Positions 8,598 to 17,997 of a DNA stretch of 64,000 nt are shown here, one piece after another (position 1 is the first letter of the stretch; the number at the start of each line of letters is the position of its first letter). Under the pieces are notes generated by a model that saw nothing but the letters and a program-made list of their open reading frames with translations, made no database searches and had not been told where the DNA came from. A program made the translations under genes and the position numbers. The stretch spans positions 1 to 64,000 of the forward strand of contig JADFNE010000018.1 of the NCBI GenBank assembly GCA_022563535.1. The letters are read 5' to 3'. Source of the stretch: Myxococcales bacterium (GTDB lineage Bacteria; Myxococcota_A; UBA9160; UBA4427).

Positions 8598-10400
8598 ATG
8601 ACGCGAGGCACTTCGACGGCGATCCGTAGGAAACCAAGCAAGTGGAACGGGGCCGATTTCGATCCGGTGCCCCATCGCCGCGAGTTGGTTGCGATCGTTC
8701 GCGAGATCGAGGCCTTGCCCGAGGTCGACACGAGAGCACTCGACGCGGTGTTGCGTCGGTATCCGCGGGGAGGCAAGGGTTTCTTCTCTCGGGCCGAGAT
8801 CATCGCCGGATACCGGGCGTTCGCCGACTCCGAAGGTTTTGGCCTGAGCGATATCGAATTCGTGTCCCGGGTTCGCCGCAGGCCCGTGCGAAGTCAAAGT
8901 GGCGTTACTCCACTCACCGTTCTGACCAAGCCGTTCCCTTGTCCCGGAAAATGTATCTATTGCCCAAACGATCTACGCATGCCCAAAAGCTATCTTTCGG
9001 ACGAGCCCGGGGCGCAGCGAGCCGCGAACAATCGCTTCGATCCCTATCTTCAGACCTGGAATCGCCTGGCCGCGTTTCGAGCAACGGGGCATTCCACGGA
9101 CAAGATTGAGCTCATCGTGTTGGGCGGGACCTGGTCGTTTTATCCCGAGGCCTATCAGATCTGGTTTGCCAAGCGCTGTCTGGACGCGATGAACGACTTT
9201 GGTCTCGAGATCGATGGTCGTGAATGGGCCGAGGTTCACGCCGCAAACTTCGACGGGTTCGACGACGCAGCCCATTCAGGGCTTCGCAGCGGGCCGATCT
9301 ACAACAAGGTCGTCGGTTCATTTTTGCGCGAACAAGGGCGGGAAGGCGAGGTCGAGGTCGAATCTGCCGACTGGGAGGCATTGCGCGAAAGCCAGCAGCG
9401 CAACGAAGACACGGTTTGTCGCAACGTGGGGTTTTCGATCGAAACCCGACCCGACTACGTGACCGAAGCCGAAGTGCTGCGGATACGCCGGCTGGGCTGC
9501 ACGAAAGTACAGCTGGGCATCCAGAGCCTTTCGGATTCGGTGCTCGATCTGATCAAGCGCGGTCACAGCGTCGAGGATACCCGTCGCGCCATTGGGCTCT
9601 TGCGCCGAGCGGGCTTCAAGATTCACGCTCATTGGATGCCGAACCTGCTGGGATCGACTCCCGAAGCCGATTGCGAGGACTACCGACGGCTCTTCGATGA
9701 TCCCGACTTTCGTCCCGACGAACTCAAGATCTACCCCTGCAGTCTGATCGAGACGGCCGAGTTGATGAGCTCGTATCGTGACGGCAGTTGGCGCCCTTAC
9801 GAACACGATGAACTCCTGGATGTACTCACGCGATCCCTCGCAAGTACGCCGCGCTACTGCCGCTTGACCCGGGTGATCCGCGATATCTCGTCCGACGACA
9901 TCGTAGTCGGGAACAAGCTGACCAACTTTCGCGAACTTGCGGAGAAGGCACTGGCGGCCGAGGGAAAACAGTCGCAAGAAATCCGCACCCGTGAGATTCG
10001 CGGGCAGAGATTTGATCCCGAGACCCTTGAAATGCGGGCTACTGACTACGCGAGCGGAACCGGGGCAGAGGTGTTTTTCGAATTCGTGACGCCGGAGGAT
10101 CGGATCATTGGATTCTTGCGCCTCGCACTGCCCGAATCGGCTTCGTTCTGTCGGGAAATCGAGAGCAGCGCCTTGATTCGCGAGGTGCACGTCTACGGGG
10201 GTGCGCTCGATCTCGGTACCCGCAATCGCGACAAGCCGCAGCATCGCGGCTTTGGCGCCCGGTTGATCCGGGAGGCGAGCAACCGGGCGCAAGCGCATGG
10301 TTACTCAGACCTGGCGGTCATCTCGGCGGTCGGAACGCGAGGTTACTACCGCCGCCTTGGATTCAAAGACGGCGCCCTGTATCAGCATTTGCAGCTCTAG
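8598..10400 (+). CDS. elp3: Elp3-family tRNA uridine(34) 5-carboxymethylaminomethyl/5-carboxymethyl synthase
   Basis: A 600-aa two-domain enzyme. The N-terminal radical-SAM half has the [4Fe-4S] motif CPGKCIYC (C115, C119, C122), IVLGGTWSFYP and ETRPDYVTEAEV. The C-terminal half is a GNAT acetyltransferase (about residues 440-600) with HRGFGARLI and the Elp3 hallmark AVISAVGTRGYYRRLGF. In eukaryotes and archaea Elp3 uses acetyl-CoA and SAM radical chemistry to install a carboxymethyl group on C5 of wobble U34; bacterial single-subunit homologues have been shown to bind tRNA and hydrolyse acetyl-CoA. Elp1/Elp2-type partners are not encoded here. The start ATG 8598 lacks a Shine-Dalgarno sequence. 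Divergent from the Trm9-like gene and convergent with clpB. Confidence 0.92.
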   Translation: MTRGTSTAIRRKPSKWNGADFDPVPHRRELVAIVREIEALPEVDTRALDAVLRRYPRGGKGFFSRAEIIAGYRAFADSEGFGLSDIEFVSRVRRRPVRSQSGVTPLTVLTKPFPCPGKCIYCPNDLRMPKSYLSDEPGAQRAANNRFDPYLQTWNRLAAFRATGHSTDKIELIVLGGTWSFYPEAYQIWFAKRCLDAMNDFGLEIDGREWAEVHAANFDGFDDAAHSGLRSGPIYNKVVGSFLREQGREGEVEVESADWEALRESQQRNEDTVCRNVGFSIETRPDYVTEAEVLRIRRLGCTKVQLGIQSLSDSVLDLIKRGHSVEDTRRAIGLLRRAGFKIHAHWMPNLLGSTPEADCEDYRRLFDDPDFRPDELKIYPCSLIETAELMSSYRDGSWRPYEHDELLDVLTRSLASTPRYCRLTRVIRDISSDDIVVGNKLTNFRELAEKALAAEGKQSQEIRTREIRGQRFDPETLEMRATDYASGTGAEVFFEFVTPEDRIIGFLRLALPESASFCREIESSALIREVHVYGGALDLGTRNRDKPQHRGFGARLIREASNRAQAHGYSDLAVISAVGTRGYYRRLGFKDGALYQHLQL

Positions 10401-10437
10401 GCGCCTGCGCGATTCATAAAGGGCGCCCCCCGGCGAC

Positions 10438-13038
10438 TCAGATCTTTGAAAACTCGAGGGCGTCAGCTGTGGCAGATTCCGGGTCTCGCACGTCGACCGA
10501 GATTTTCGAGCCCTCGGGAAACTCGCCTGCGAGAATCTGCACGGCCAGGGGATCCTGGATGAGTCGCTGAATCACCCGTTTGAGCGGTCGCGCGCCGTAA
10601 TGAGGGTCGTAGCCCCGTTCGGCGATGAGGTCTTGCGCTGCGCTACTCACCTCGAGATCGATCCGCTTGGCAGCCAACAGTTCCTTGACCCGGCCGAGCT
10701 GGATCTGTGCGATCGCTCCGATTTGTTCCTTCTGGAGCTGTCGATAGACGACCACGTCGTCGACGCGATTCAGAAACTCCGGCTTGAAATGGGCGCGTAG
10801 CGCGCGATTGACGCGCTCTTCGAGTTCGTTTTGCTGATCCGAAGCGAGTTCGACAATGTGTTCGCTTCCGATGTTGGAGGTCATGATCAGGATCACATTG
10901 CGAAAATCTACGGTCCGTCCCTGTCCATCAGTGAGGCGGCCGTCGTCGAGAATCTGCAACAGCACGTTGAATACGTCTGGATGCGCCTTTTCGATCTCGT
11001 CGAAGAGAACCACGCTGTAGGGGTGGCGTCGCACGGCTTCGGTGAGATAGCCGCCCTCGTCGTAGCCGACGTATCCCGGCGGTGCTCCGATCAAGCGTGC
11101 GACCGAATGCTTCTCCATGAATTCACTCATGTCGATGCGCACCATGGCGCGATCGTCGTCGAACAAGAACTCGGCGAGAGCCCGGGCCGTCTCGGTTTTG
11201 CCCACACCCGTGGGTCCGAGGAAGATGAACGAACCCACCGGACGGTTGGGGTCCTGCAATCCCGCACGTGCGCGCCGTACCGCGTTCGAGACCGCCACGA
11301 GAGCACTGTCCTGTCCGATCACCCGCTGATGCAGCATCTCTTCCATGTGCAGGAGCTTGTCTTGCTCGCCCTCCAGCATCTTGGCAACCGGAATGCCGGT
11401 CCACTTCGATACGATCTCCGCGATCTCTTCACTGGTGACTTCTTCGCAGAGCAGGGAGCCGTGGGCATGGAGTCCGTCGAGGGACTCCTGGCGCAAGGCG
11501 AGGTCGCGCTCGAGATCGACCAACTTCCCGTAGCGAAGCTCCCCGGCGCGCTCGTAGTCCCCTTCGCGCTGGGCGCGGTCGAGTTCGAGGTTGAGCTCGC
11601 CACGTCGCGTAATCAACTTCCGTACCGAAGCGATGACGTCTTTTTCATTCTGCCAGCGAGTTTGCAGGGTGTCGCATTTTTCCCGGAGATCCGCGATTTC
11701 CTTTTCGACGGTTTCGATGCGGGTGAGACTCGCTTCGTCCGACTCCCGCTTCAACGCTTCTCGCTCGATCGACAGCTGGATCTGTTTGCGTTCGAGGGTA
11801 TCGAGTTCTTCGGGCTTCGAGTCGATCTGCACGCGGACTCGGCTGGCCGCTTCGTCCATCAGGTCGATTGCTTTGTCGGGTAGAAAGCGGTCCGCGATGT
11901 AGCGGTGTGAAAGCGTCGCGGCGGCGACCAACGCGGCATCGTGGATTCGCACGCCGTGGTGATCTTCGTAGCGCTCTTTCAGTCCGCGCAATATTGAAAT
12001 CGTGTCTTCGACGTTGGGTTCTCCCACGAGGACGGGTTGGAAGCGCCGCTCCAGGGCCGCATCCTTTTCGATGTGCTTGCGGTACTCGTCGAGGGTCGTG
12101 GCTCCGATGCAGTGCAACTCGCCCCGGGCGAGGGCGGGTTTCAACAAGTTGGCCGCATCCGCCGCTCCCTCAGCTGCGCCCGCTCCCACGATCGTGTGGA
12201 GTTCGTCGATGAACAGGACGACGTTTCCGTCCGATTCGGCGATCTCTCGCAACACGGCCTTGAGGCGATCTTCAAATTCTCCTCGATACTTTGCACCGGC
12301 GATCAAGGCTCCGACGTCGAGGGCGATGACACGCTTGTCCTTCAGGGATTCGGGTACATCACCCTCGGCGATTCGCTGGGCGAGTCCCTCGGCGATCGCG
12401 GTCTTTCCGACTCCGGGCTCACCGATCAACACGGGATTGTTCTTTCGCCGACGCGAAAGAACCTGGATCACGCGGCGAATCTCGTCGTCGCGTCCCACCA
12501 CCGGGTCGAGCTGGTTTTGTCGCGCCACGGCAGTGAGATCGCGACCAAATTTTTCGAGTGCCTGGTACTTCGATTCCGGATCCTGGTCCGTCACCCGCGC
12601 GCTCCCGCGGACCGTCTTCAAAGCTTTGAGAATGGTGCCGTGGGTGGCTCCAGCGTCGCGCAAGATTGCACCGACGGGATCCGTTTCCGTCTGGGCCAGG
12701 GAAAGCAAAATGTGCTCGGTCGAGACGTATTCGTCCTTGAAGTTGTCGGCCTCTAGAAAGGCTCCGTCGAGAATTTCCTGGGTCGCCCTGGCGAGTTGAG
12801 GCTGGACCCCGGTCTGGATGCGGGGGAGTTCTGCGAACCGTTCTTCGATCCGCTGCTGCAGCGTGGGAAGCACAACGCCGAGCTTTTGCAGAATTGGAAT
12901 CGTGCTGCCTCCGCCCTGGCCGATCAGCTCGCCCAGCAGGTGTACGGGCTCGATCTGGCTGTGCTTCAGGTCTGACGCACGGCCCTGCGCACTCGCGAGT
13001 GCTTCTTGGGACTTGATGGTGAATTTGTCCATTTGCAT
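10438..13038 (-). CDS. clpB: ATP-dependent disaggregase ClpB
   Basis: An 866-aa HSP100 chaperone that unfolds aggregated proteins with DnaK. ATG 13038 ([18 protein letters not shown]) aligns with E. coli ClpB MRLDRLTNKFQLAL; the frame continues upstream to a GTG at 13056. Two N-terminal Clp repeats are followed by AAA1 (Walker [14 protein letters not shown]), the long coiled-coil M domain (about 400-530) and AAA2 ([13 protein letters not shown], Walker [12 protein letters not shown]). No tripeptide for ClpP docking is expected, and the M domain confirms ClpB rather than ClpA/C. It follows two htrA genes on the same strand after a 69-nt gap. Confidence 0.97.
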   Translation of the reverse strand: MQMDKFTIKSQEALASAQGRASDLKHSQIEPVHLLGELIGQGGGSTIPILQKLGVVLPTLQQRIEERFAELPRIQTGVQPQLARATQEILDGAFLEADNFKDEYVSTEHILLSLAQTETDPVGAILRDAGATHGTILKALKTVRGSARVTDQDPESKYQALEKFGRDLTAVARQNQLDPVVGRDDEIRRVIQVLSRRRKNNPVLIGEPGVGKTAIAEGLAQRIAEGDVPESLKDKRVIALDVGALIAGAKYRGEFEDRLKAVLREIAESDGNVVLFIDELHTIVGAGAAEGAADAANLLKPALARGELHCIGATTLDEYRKHIEKDAALERRFQPVLVGEPNVEDTISILRGLKERYEDHHGVRIHDAALVAAATLSHRYIADRFLPDKAIDLMDEAASRVRVQIDSKPEELDTLERKQIQLSIEREALKRESDEASLTRIETVEKEIADLREKCDTLQTRWQNEKDVIASVRKLITRRGELNLELDRAQREGDYERAGELRYGKLVDLERDLALRQESLDGLHAHGSLLCEEVTSEEIAEIVSKWTGIPVAKMLEGEQDKLLHMEEMLHQRVIGQDSALVAVSNAVRRARAGLQDPNRPVGSFIFLGPTGVGKTETARALAEFLFDDDRAMVRIDMSEFMEKHSVARLIGAPPGYVGYDEGGYLTEAVRRHPYSVVLFDEIEKAHPDVFNVLLQILDDGRLTDGQGRTVDFRNVILIMTSNIGSEHIVELASDQQNELEERVNRALRAHFKPEFLNRVDDVVVYRQLQKEQIGAIAQIQLGRVKELLAAKRIDLEVSSAAQDLIAERGYDPHYGARPLKRVIQRLIQDPLAVQILAGEFPEGSKISVDVRDPESATADALEFSKI

Positions 13039-13107
13039 GGACCCAACTCTGTTCACCCCGGCCGGGGCGTCAAGGAAGCATTCAACTTTTTTGCGTCGCG
13101 AACGGCT

Positions 13108-14625
13108 TCAGCCCTGAGGTTTCAGGGGGATAAAGAGTGTGGTTCGGTCTCGCCGCACGAGCAGAATCGCACCCTTTTCCGTGCTCTCGAGCAAGATGTC
13201 GAGGTCAGCGGTCGAGCCGACCGCCGCGCCCGCGATCTCGATGATGACGTCGCCGCGGAGCAAGCCGGCGTCGTCTGCCAGGCTCCCGGAAACCACGCGG
13301 GTGACGATCACACCGTGATCATCCTCGAGCCCGAGTTGCTCGGCGAGGTCGGGCGTAAGATCCTGGGCATCGAGGCCGAAGGTGTCGAGAGTGGTAGCGG
13401 GTTCGGGCTCGCTTTTTTCGGAATGCCGCCAGCGACCCAATACTTGCTCGGGCTCCTCCATCGCAGCGAGGGTGACGGTGATGATTTTCTTCACGCCGTC
13501 GCGAAGCACCTCGACCTCGACCTTTCGATCGACCGGTGTGCGCGCAACGATGTTCGGAAGCTGTCGATGATTTGCGACGGGGTTCCCATCGAATCTGACG
13601 ATCACGTCACCATCTTCGATCCCGGCTTTCATCGCCGGAGTCGCGCTGAGCACTCGATTGACCAGGGCTCCGCCATTGGTTCCCAGCTCTTCTTTGAGTG
13701 GTTCGGTCAATTCGTGAATTTCGACGCCCAACCAACTTCTCGTGACGTGACCCTTGGCTCGGAGTTGCGGGAGAATTTGTTTGACCATGTTGATCGGAAC
13801 CGCGAAGCCGATCGTGTTGGCGCGAGGGTTGATCGCAGAATTGATCCCGATCACCTCGCCCGCCAGGTTGATCAGAGGACCGCCGGAATTGCCCGGGTTG
13901 ATCGCGGCGTCGGTCTGAATGAAATCGTCGTAGTTTCCCCGGGCGAGGTAGCGATGTTTTGCGCTCACGATCCCGGCCGTGACCGTGTGTTCGAGACTCA
14001 TTGCGTTGCCGATGGCCACGACCCATTGCCCCGGGCGCACCAAATCGGAATCGCCGAGCGGGATGGTGGCGAGGGGTTCATCGGACTCGACCTTGATCAG
14101 GGCGATGTCGGTCTTTTTATCGACGCCAATGATCTCCGCCCGAAACTTCTTGCCGTCGAGCAGGATGACTTCGATTTCATCAGCACCGTCGATCACGTGG
14201 GCGTTGGTTACGACATAGCCGTTACTCGAAATGACGAAGCCGCTTCCTTCACCCCAGGAGCGGAAGTCCATGTCTCGGTCCGGAAACGCGAAGGGGAAAT
14301 TGTGGAAGTCCCGAAATTGCGGCGGAATCATCGAGTTGAAGGGTTTCGAAACCGAAACCCGAATGTTGACGACCGCGGGGGATACCTTCTCGGCGAGATC
14401 GGCGAACGAATCCGGGACGCCTTTCGGCTTTATGAAGATCGGTTTTTCGATCTCTTTCCACAGCGACTCGCTCGATGGGCCTTCGTCCATTTTCGCAGAG
14501 CTGTCATCGGAGCTGCCGAATAGATCGAATGCATTGGCTCGGTCGCTACCGGCGCCGATCAGGGCGATGGCGGCAAACAGTGCGAGGTACATCGGCCAGT
14601 ATTGCGTGGTTCGCGTTGCAGTCAT
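13108..14625 (-). CDS. HtrA/DegP-family periplasmic serine protease (first paralogue)
   Basis: A 505-aa trypsin-like protease. The signal sequence (YLALFAAIALIGAG) ends at about ANA-F. The catalytic triad is visible: His in VVTNAHVID, Asp in KKTDIALIKV and Ser in GNSGGPLINL. Two PDZ domains follow (about residues 290-390 and 410-500). This is the DegP/DegQ arrangement for periplasmic quality control. It lies 52 nt downstream of a second htrA and 69 nt upstream of clpB on the same strand, which suggests a shared envelope-stress/heat-shock unit. Confidence 0.93.
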   Translation of the reverse strand: MTATRTTQYWPMYLALFAAIALIGAGSDRANAFDLFGSSDDSSAKMDEGPSSESLWKEIEKPIFIKPKGVPDSFADLAEKVSPAVVNIRVSVSKPFNSMIPPQFRDFHNFPFAFPDRDMDFRSWGEGSGFVISSNGYVVTNAHVIDGADEIEVILLDGKKFRAEIIGVDKKTDIALIKVESDEPLATIPLGDSDLVRPGQWVVAIGNAMSLEHTVTAGIVSAKHRYLARGNYDDFIQTDAAINPGNSGGPLINLAGEVIGINSAINPRANTIGFAVPINMVKQILPQLRAKGHVTRSWLGVEIHELTEPLKEELGTNGGALVNRVLSATPAMKAGIEDGDVIVRFDGNPVANHRQLPNIVARTPVDRKVEVEVLRDGVKKIITVTLAAMEEPEQVLGRWRHSEKSEPEPATTLDTFGLDAQDLTPDLAEQLGLEDDHGVIVTRVVSGSLADDAGLLRGDVIIEIAGAAVGSTADLDILLESTEKGAILLVRRDRTTLFIPLKPQG

Positions 14626-14677
14626 ATCTCGCTGTTCCTTCCGGTCCGATCCATTAGTTTAGACGCGGATTGGGTGC

Positions 14678-16147
14678 TCAGCCGCCTCGACTCTTTCGAA
14701 GCGCGGTGAAATTTTCGTAGCTCGGCAATGAGAAGTGTCGCACGTGACGGCCTCGGCGAAGCAAGAGCATTACCCGGTTTTGCGCATGCATCGATATGTA
14801 GTCTCGGCGCAAATCGACCATGGCCCGCCGCAAATCGTCGATGTCACGCAGTCCCCGGCCGTTGATGCGCAGCAGGACATCACCGCCTCGAATGCCCATG
14901 AACGCAGCAGGAGAGTTGGCGTCGAGTTTGTTGATTTTGAAACCGTTCGAGATTTCCTGGGAGAGATTCATTCCCAAATACTGGAGCGCCATATTTCTGA
15001 CGACGTGGTCGGGTAGATCCGTGCCCACCACATCAATTTTGTGGCTGGCCCCGTTCCGCCAAACCTCCAATTCGAGAGTCTGGCCGACCAACGATGAGTT
15101 CAGGGCTTCAAATAACGTGCGATCGCGACCCACGTTGTGTCCATCGATGCTGATCACGAGATCGCCGCGCAGCATGCCAGCGCTTTCCGCGGGGCTTCCC
15201 TTTTCGACATCGGTTACCAGCGTGCCCGAAACGCCTTCGGGCAGCTTCATTACGGTTCGCAGCGCGGGATCGAGAATCCGAAACTGGAGACCGATCCACG
15301 GGGGAGGGATCTCGCCGTGCTCGAGGAGTTCGGCGATGACCCGATTGGCCGTGTCGATCGGAATGGCCAGGCCAATTCCCTGGGCGCCTTTGTAGATGGC
15401 GGTATTGATCCCGATCAAAGTGCCTTCGGCGTTCAATAGAGGGCCCCCCGAGTTGCCGGGATTGATCGACGCATCGGTCTGCAAGAACCCGTAGTAGTAG
15501 TCGCCATCGATGACGACCGAGCGATTGATCGCCGACAGCACCCCCGTGGTCACGCTGTTGGAGAACAATCCGAAGGGGTTGCCAATGGCGATCAACGGCT
15601 CTCCGACCATGAGGTCGTTGGAAACCCCAGTCGGGATCCAGGGCAAGTCTTCGTCGGTTTCGATCTTGAGTACCGCGAGATCATTGTTTGGCGCGGCGCC
15701 GACCAGGCTGGCGGGAAATTCCCGGCCGTCGGCCAGGGTGACGCGAATGCGGTTCGAACCGGCGATCACATGTGCATTGGTGAGAACGTGTCGCTGCGGG
15801 TCAATGATGACTCCGGATCCGAGAATGCTTGCCTTCGAGTCTCGTCCGCGCGGTCGCAGAAAGTCGCGGTAGAAGTTGTTTCGGTTCCTCTCTCGGGACT
15901 GGAAGGACTCGGGCTTCGAGTCGGAGAGATCGGTGGTGATGTTGACGACCGCCGGCCCGACCCGTTCGACGACCTGAACCGCTGCGGTCCGACGCAGAAA
16001 CGGATCGGCGGCCCGAGCGGGTGTCGAAGCCGCAAGGCTCTCCATGAGGCACAGCAGCGCAACCGCAAGCACGGGCGCGCCGTGTGCCAGCTGATTGCGG
16101 GTTCGTGCGATCCACGGAAAATCGATGAGATTCATCTTGCCCTTCAT
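14678..16147 (-). CDS. HtrA/DegP-family serine protease (second paralogue)
   Basis: A 489-aa protease from ATG 16147, which sits 6 nt after AGAGGT; the frame is open for 23 more codons upstream. The N-terminal hydrophobic segment APVLAVALLCLMESLAA is a signal peptide or anchor ending near ARA. Triad: VLTNAHVIAG, NNDLAVLKIE, GNSGGPLLNA. Two PDZ domains follow, the second shorter and ending in a basic tail. It is a divergent paralogue of the downstream htrA rather than a recent copy. Both are on the minus strand in series with clpB. Confidence 0.92.
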   Translation of the reverse strand: MKGKMNLIDFPWIARTRNQLAHGAPVLAVALLCLMESLAASTPARAADPFLRRTAAVQVVERVGPAVVNITTDLSDSKPESFQSRERNRNNFYRDFLRPRGRDSKASILGSGVIIDPQRHVLTNAHVIAGSNRIRVTLADGREFPASLVGAAPNNDLAVLKIETDEDLPWIPTGVSNDLMVGEPLIAIGNPFGLFSNSVTTGVLSAINRSVVIDGDYYYGFLQTDASINPGNSGGPLLNAEGTLIGINTAIYKGAQGIGLAIPIDTANRVIAELLEHGEIPPPWIGLQFRILDPALRTVMKLPEGVSGTLVTDVEKGSPAESAGMLRGDLVISIDGHNVGRDRTLFEALNSSLVGQTLELEVWRNGASHKIDVVGTDLPDHVVRNMALQYLGMNLSQEISNGFKINKLDANSPAAFMGIRGGDVLLRINGRGLRDIDDLRRAMVDLRRDYISMHAQNRVMLLLRRGRHVRHFSLPSYENFTALRKSRGG

Positions 16148-16338
16148 CGAAAGACCTCTTGTTTTCCGCCGGGTTTCCCGTGCGGATGCGAATGGGTTAC
16201 AGGCTAGCTCGGCCACGAACTCGTCCCAAAGCGCAAATGGCTTCGTTCGCGCCAGTGGCTTTGCCCGCCTGGAGTCGCTCAGCTTAGACGCGGCTGAACC
16301 GTACTTTGTTCGATTGCGGATTCGCCTGATACGAAACC

Positions 16339-16983
16339 CTAGCCGTCTAGCGCCGCGCGCAGCGACGAGGAGGCGAGTCGTGGATCGTCACTCAGCAAGA
16401 TCGACCCGGTGACAGCGATGCCGGTTGCTCCCGCCCGCACGAGTTCGGCGCAGTGCTGGGTTTGGATCCCTCCCTGGGCCAGCACTGCGATTCCGTGAGC
16501 GCGCGCTTCGCTCACGGCGGCAGTCCCGAGGGCTGGGCCACCCGCGGGTTTGGAGAGTGGAGGATAGATCGGGGCCAGCTGCACATAATTGGCGTCGGCA
16601 TCGGCGGCGGTCTTCGCTTCGGCTGCGCTGTGAACGGAACATCCGATGATTGCGTTGGGGGGGAGCAGGGCGCGGGCCCGCTCGGGTGAGAGCGCGTCGA
16701 ACCCAAGATGAACACCGTCGGCCGCAAGGGCGAGGGCGATGTCGATGCGCCGATTCACGAACAGGCGTACTTTTCGATTTCCCGCGCCGCGCCGGACCGC
16801 AGCTTCAATATCCCGTGCGAACTCGAGCAGCGGTGCTGACTCGAGACTTCGCTCGCGAATTTGAACCCAATCGACGCCCCCCGCGACGGCGGCTTCTACG
16901 GCTTCGAGGATCGGGACTGCGCCGCAGTTCCGATCGACGACGAGACAGAGAATCGGTCTTTGCGCTAGATCGGCGTCTGTCAA
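16339..16983 (-). CDS. thiE: Thiamine-phosphate synthase / TenI-like
   Basis: A 214-aa TIM-barrel protein beginning at TTG 16983 with no strong ribosome-binding site. It carries the ThiE signatures VQIRERSLE (usually VQLREK), FVNRRIDIALALAADGVHLG, IGCSVHSAAEA, YVQLAPIYPP and VLAQGGI. ThiE joins hydroxymethylpyrimidine diphosphate to thiazole phosphate to make thiamine phosphate. TenI aromatizes the thiazole tautomer and has the same fold, so with thiS-thiG upstream either role fits. It follows thiG by 21 nt as the last gene of the thiSGE unit; a 191-nt gap separates it from the next same-strand gene, the second htrA. Confidence 0.85.
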   Translation of the reverse strand: MTDADLAQRPILCLVVDRNCGAVPILEAVEAAVAGGVDWVQIRERSLESAPLLEFARDIEAAVRRGAGNRKVRLFVNRRIDIALALAADGVHLGFDALSPERARALLPPNAIIGCSVHSAAEAKTAADADANYVQLAPIYPPLSKPAGGPALGTAAVSEARAHGIAVLAQGGIQTQHCAELVRAGATGIAVTGSILLSDDPRLASSSLRAALDG

Positions 16984-17004
16984 AACGGAGCCTTCAGCGT
17001 CTTC

Positions 17005-17781
17005 CTAAAAAGAAGCGATCTGATCGAGCGGACTCGAAGCCGAAGCGTAGAGTCGTCGAGGCATGCGGCCGGCTTCATAGGCGAGGCGCCCCGCTTCGAC
17101 GCCCAACCGCATCGCTTTGGCCATCGCCAGTGGATCTTTGGCGTGAGCGATCGCGGTGTTCATCAATACGGCCGTGGCTCCGAGCTCCATTGCCAGTGCG
17201 GCGTCGCTCGCCGTCCCCACGCCCGCGTCCACGATCACCGGCACTTCGACCGTTTCCATGATGATGCGAAGATTTGTCGGGTTGCGGACCCCGAGTCCCG
17301 AGCCGATCGGCGCCGCCAGCGGCATCACGACCGGACACCCCATCGCCTCCAGGCGCTGACACGCAACTGGATCGTCGGTGATGTAGGGAAGCACGACGAA
17401 GCCATCGTCGATCAGAATCTTTGCGGCCTCGAGGGTTCCCGCTACGTCCGGGAACAAAGTGCGATCGTCTCCGATCACCTCGAGTTTGATCAATTTTGTG
17501 TCGAGAAGTTCGCGTCCGAGATGAGCGGTCGTCACCGCGTCTTCAACCGTATAACAACCGGCGGTATTGGGAAGAATCGTGTAGCGATCGGGTTTGATGA
17601 AGTCCAGCAGAAGGGGGCCGGCTTCGCGGTCGAAATTTACCCGGCGCAGGGCCACCGTGACCATCTCGGCACCGCTGGCTTCTACACAGGCGAGGTTCTG
17701 CTCGAACGACTCGTACTTGCCCGTGCCGATGATCAGGCGAGACGAAAACTTGTACTCACCAAACTGATAGCTGCTGGACAT
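17005..17781 (-). CDS. thiG: Thiazole synthase ThiG
   Basis: A 258-aa TIM-barrel enzyme that condenses deoxyxylulose phosphate, dehydroglycine/glycine imine and ThiS-thiocarboxylate into the thiamine thiazole. Family blocks: [24 protein letters not shown], the Schiff-base lysine in [43 protein letters not shown] and [13 protein letters not shown]. The length is normal. ThiS ends 3 nt before its start, so the two are surely co-translated. No TPP riboswitch was found upstream of thiS. Confidence 0.95.
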   Translation of the reverse strand: MSSSYQFGEYKFSSRLIIGTGKYESFEQNLACVEASGAEMVTVALRRVNFDREAGPLLLDFIKPDRYTILPNTAGCYTVEDAVTTAHLGRELLDTKLIKLEVIGDDRTLFPDVAGTLEAAKILIDDGFVVLPYITDDPVACQRLEAMGCPVVMPLAAPIGSGLGVRNPTNLRIIMETVEVPVIVDAGVGTASDAALAMELGATAVLMNTAIAHAKDPLAMAKAMRLGVEAGRLAYEAGRMPRRLYASASSPLDQIASF

Positions 17782-17784
17782 GAT

Positions 17785-17997
17785 TCAGCCTCCTCCGACG
17801 GCTTCGAGGATCTCGATTCGATCGCCATCCGCGATCACAGAAGCGGCGTAGCGTGCCCGGGGCACGATGCCGCGATTGATTGCCACCGCGACGCGACGAT
17901 CGCGAAGATCGAGCATCCCCAATAGTTGATCCAGGGTGCAGCCCTCCGGAACCTCGCGTGGGTCACCGTTGACGCTTATATGGGGGTCGGGATTCAC
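17785..17997 (-). CDS. thiS: Sulfur carrier protein ThiS
   Basis: The ubiquitin-like sulfur carrier for thiazole synthesis. The core ISVNGDPREVPEGCTLDQLL and VAVAINRGIVPRARY matches ThiS, and the protein ends in GGG, providing the Gly-Gly C-terminus that is adenylated and thiocarboxylated. The frame extends ~130 codons upstream, but that part is low-information and runs through the inverted-repeat region. I therefore place the start at GTG 17997, about 70 aa, the usual size; there is no ATG close by and the ribosome-binding site is weak, so the start is tentative. It lies immediately before thiG. Confidence 0.85.
   Translation of the reverse strand: MNPDPHISVNGDPREVPEGCTLDQLLGMLDLRDRRVAVAINRGIVPRARYAASVIADGDRIEILEAVGGG

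Noticed and set aside
13006-14523. A 505-codon open frame opposite the first htrA.
   Set aside because: The minus-strand frame contains the full serine-protease triad and PDZ domains; the antisense frame has none.
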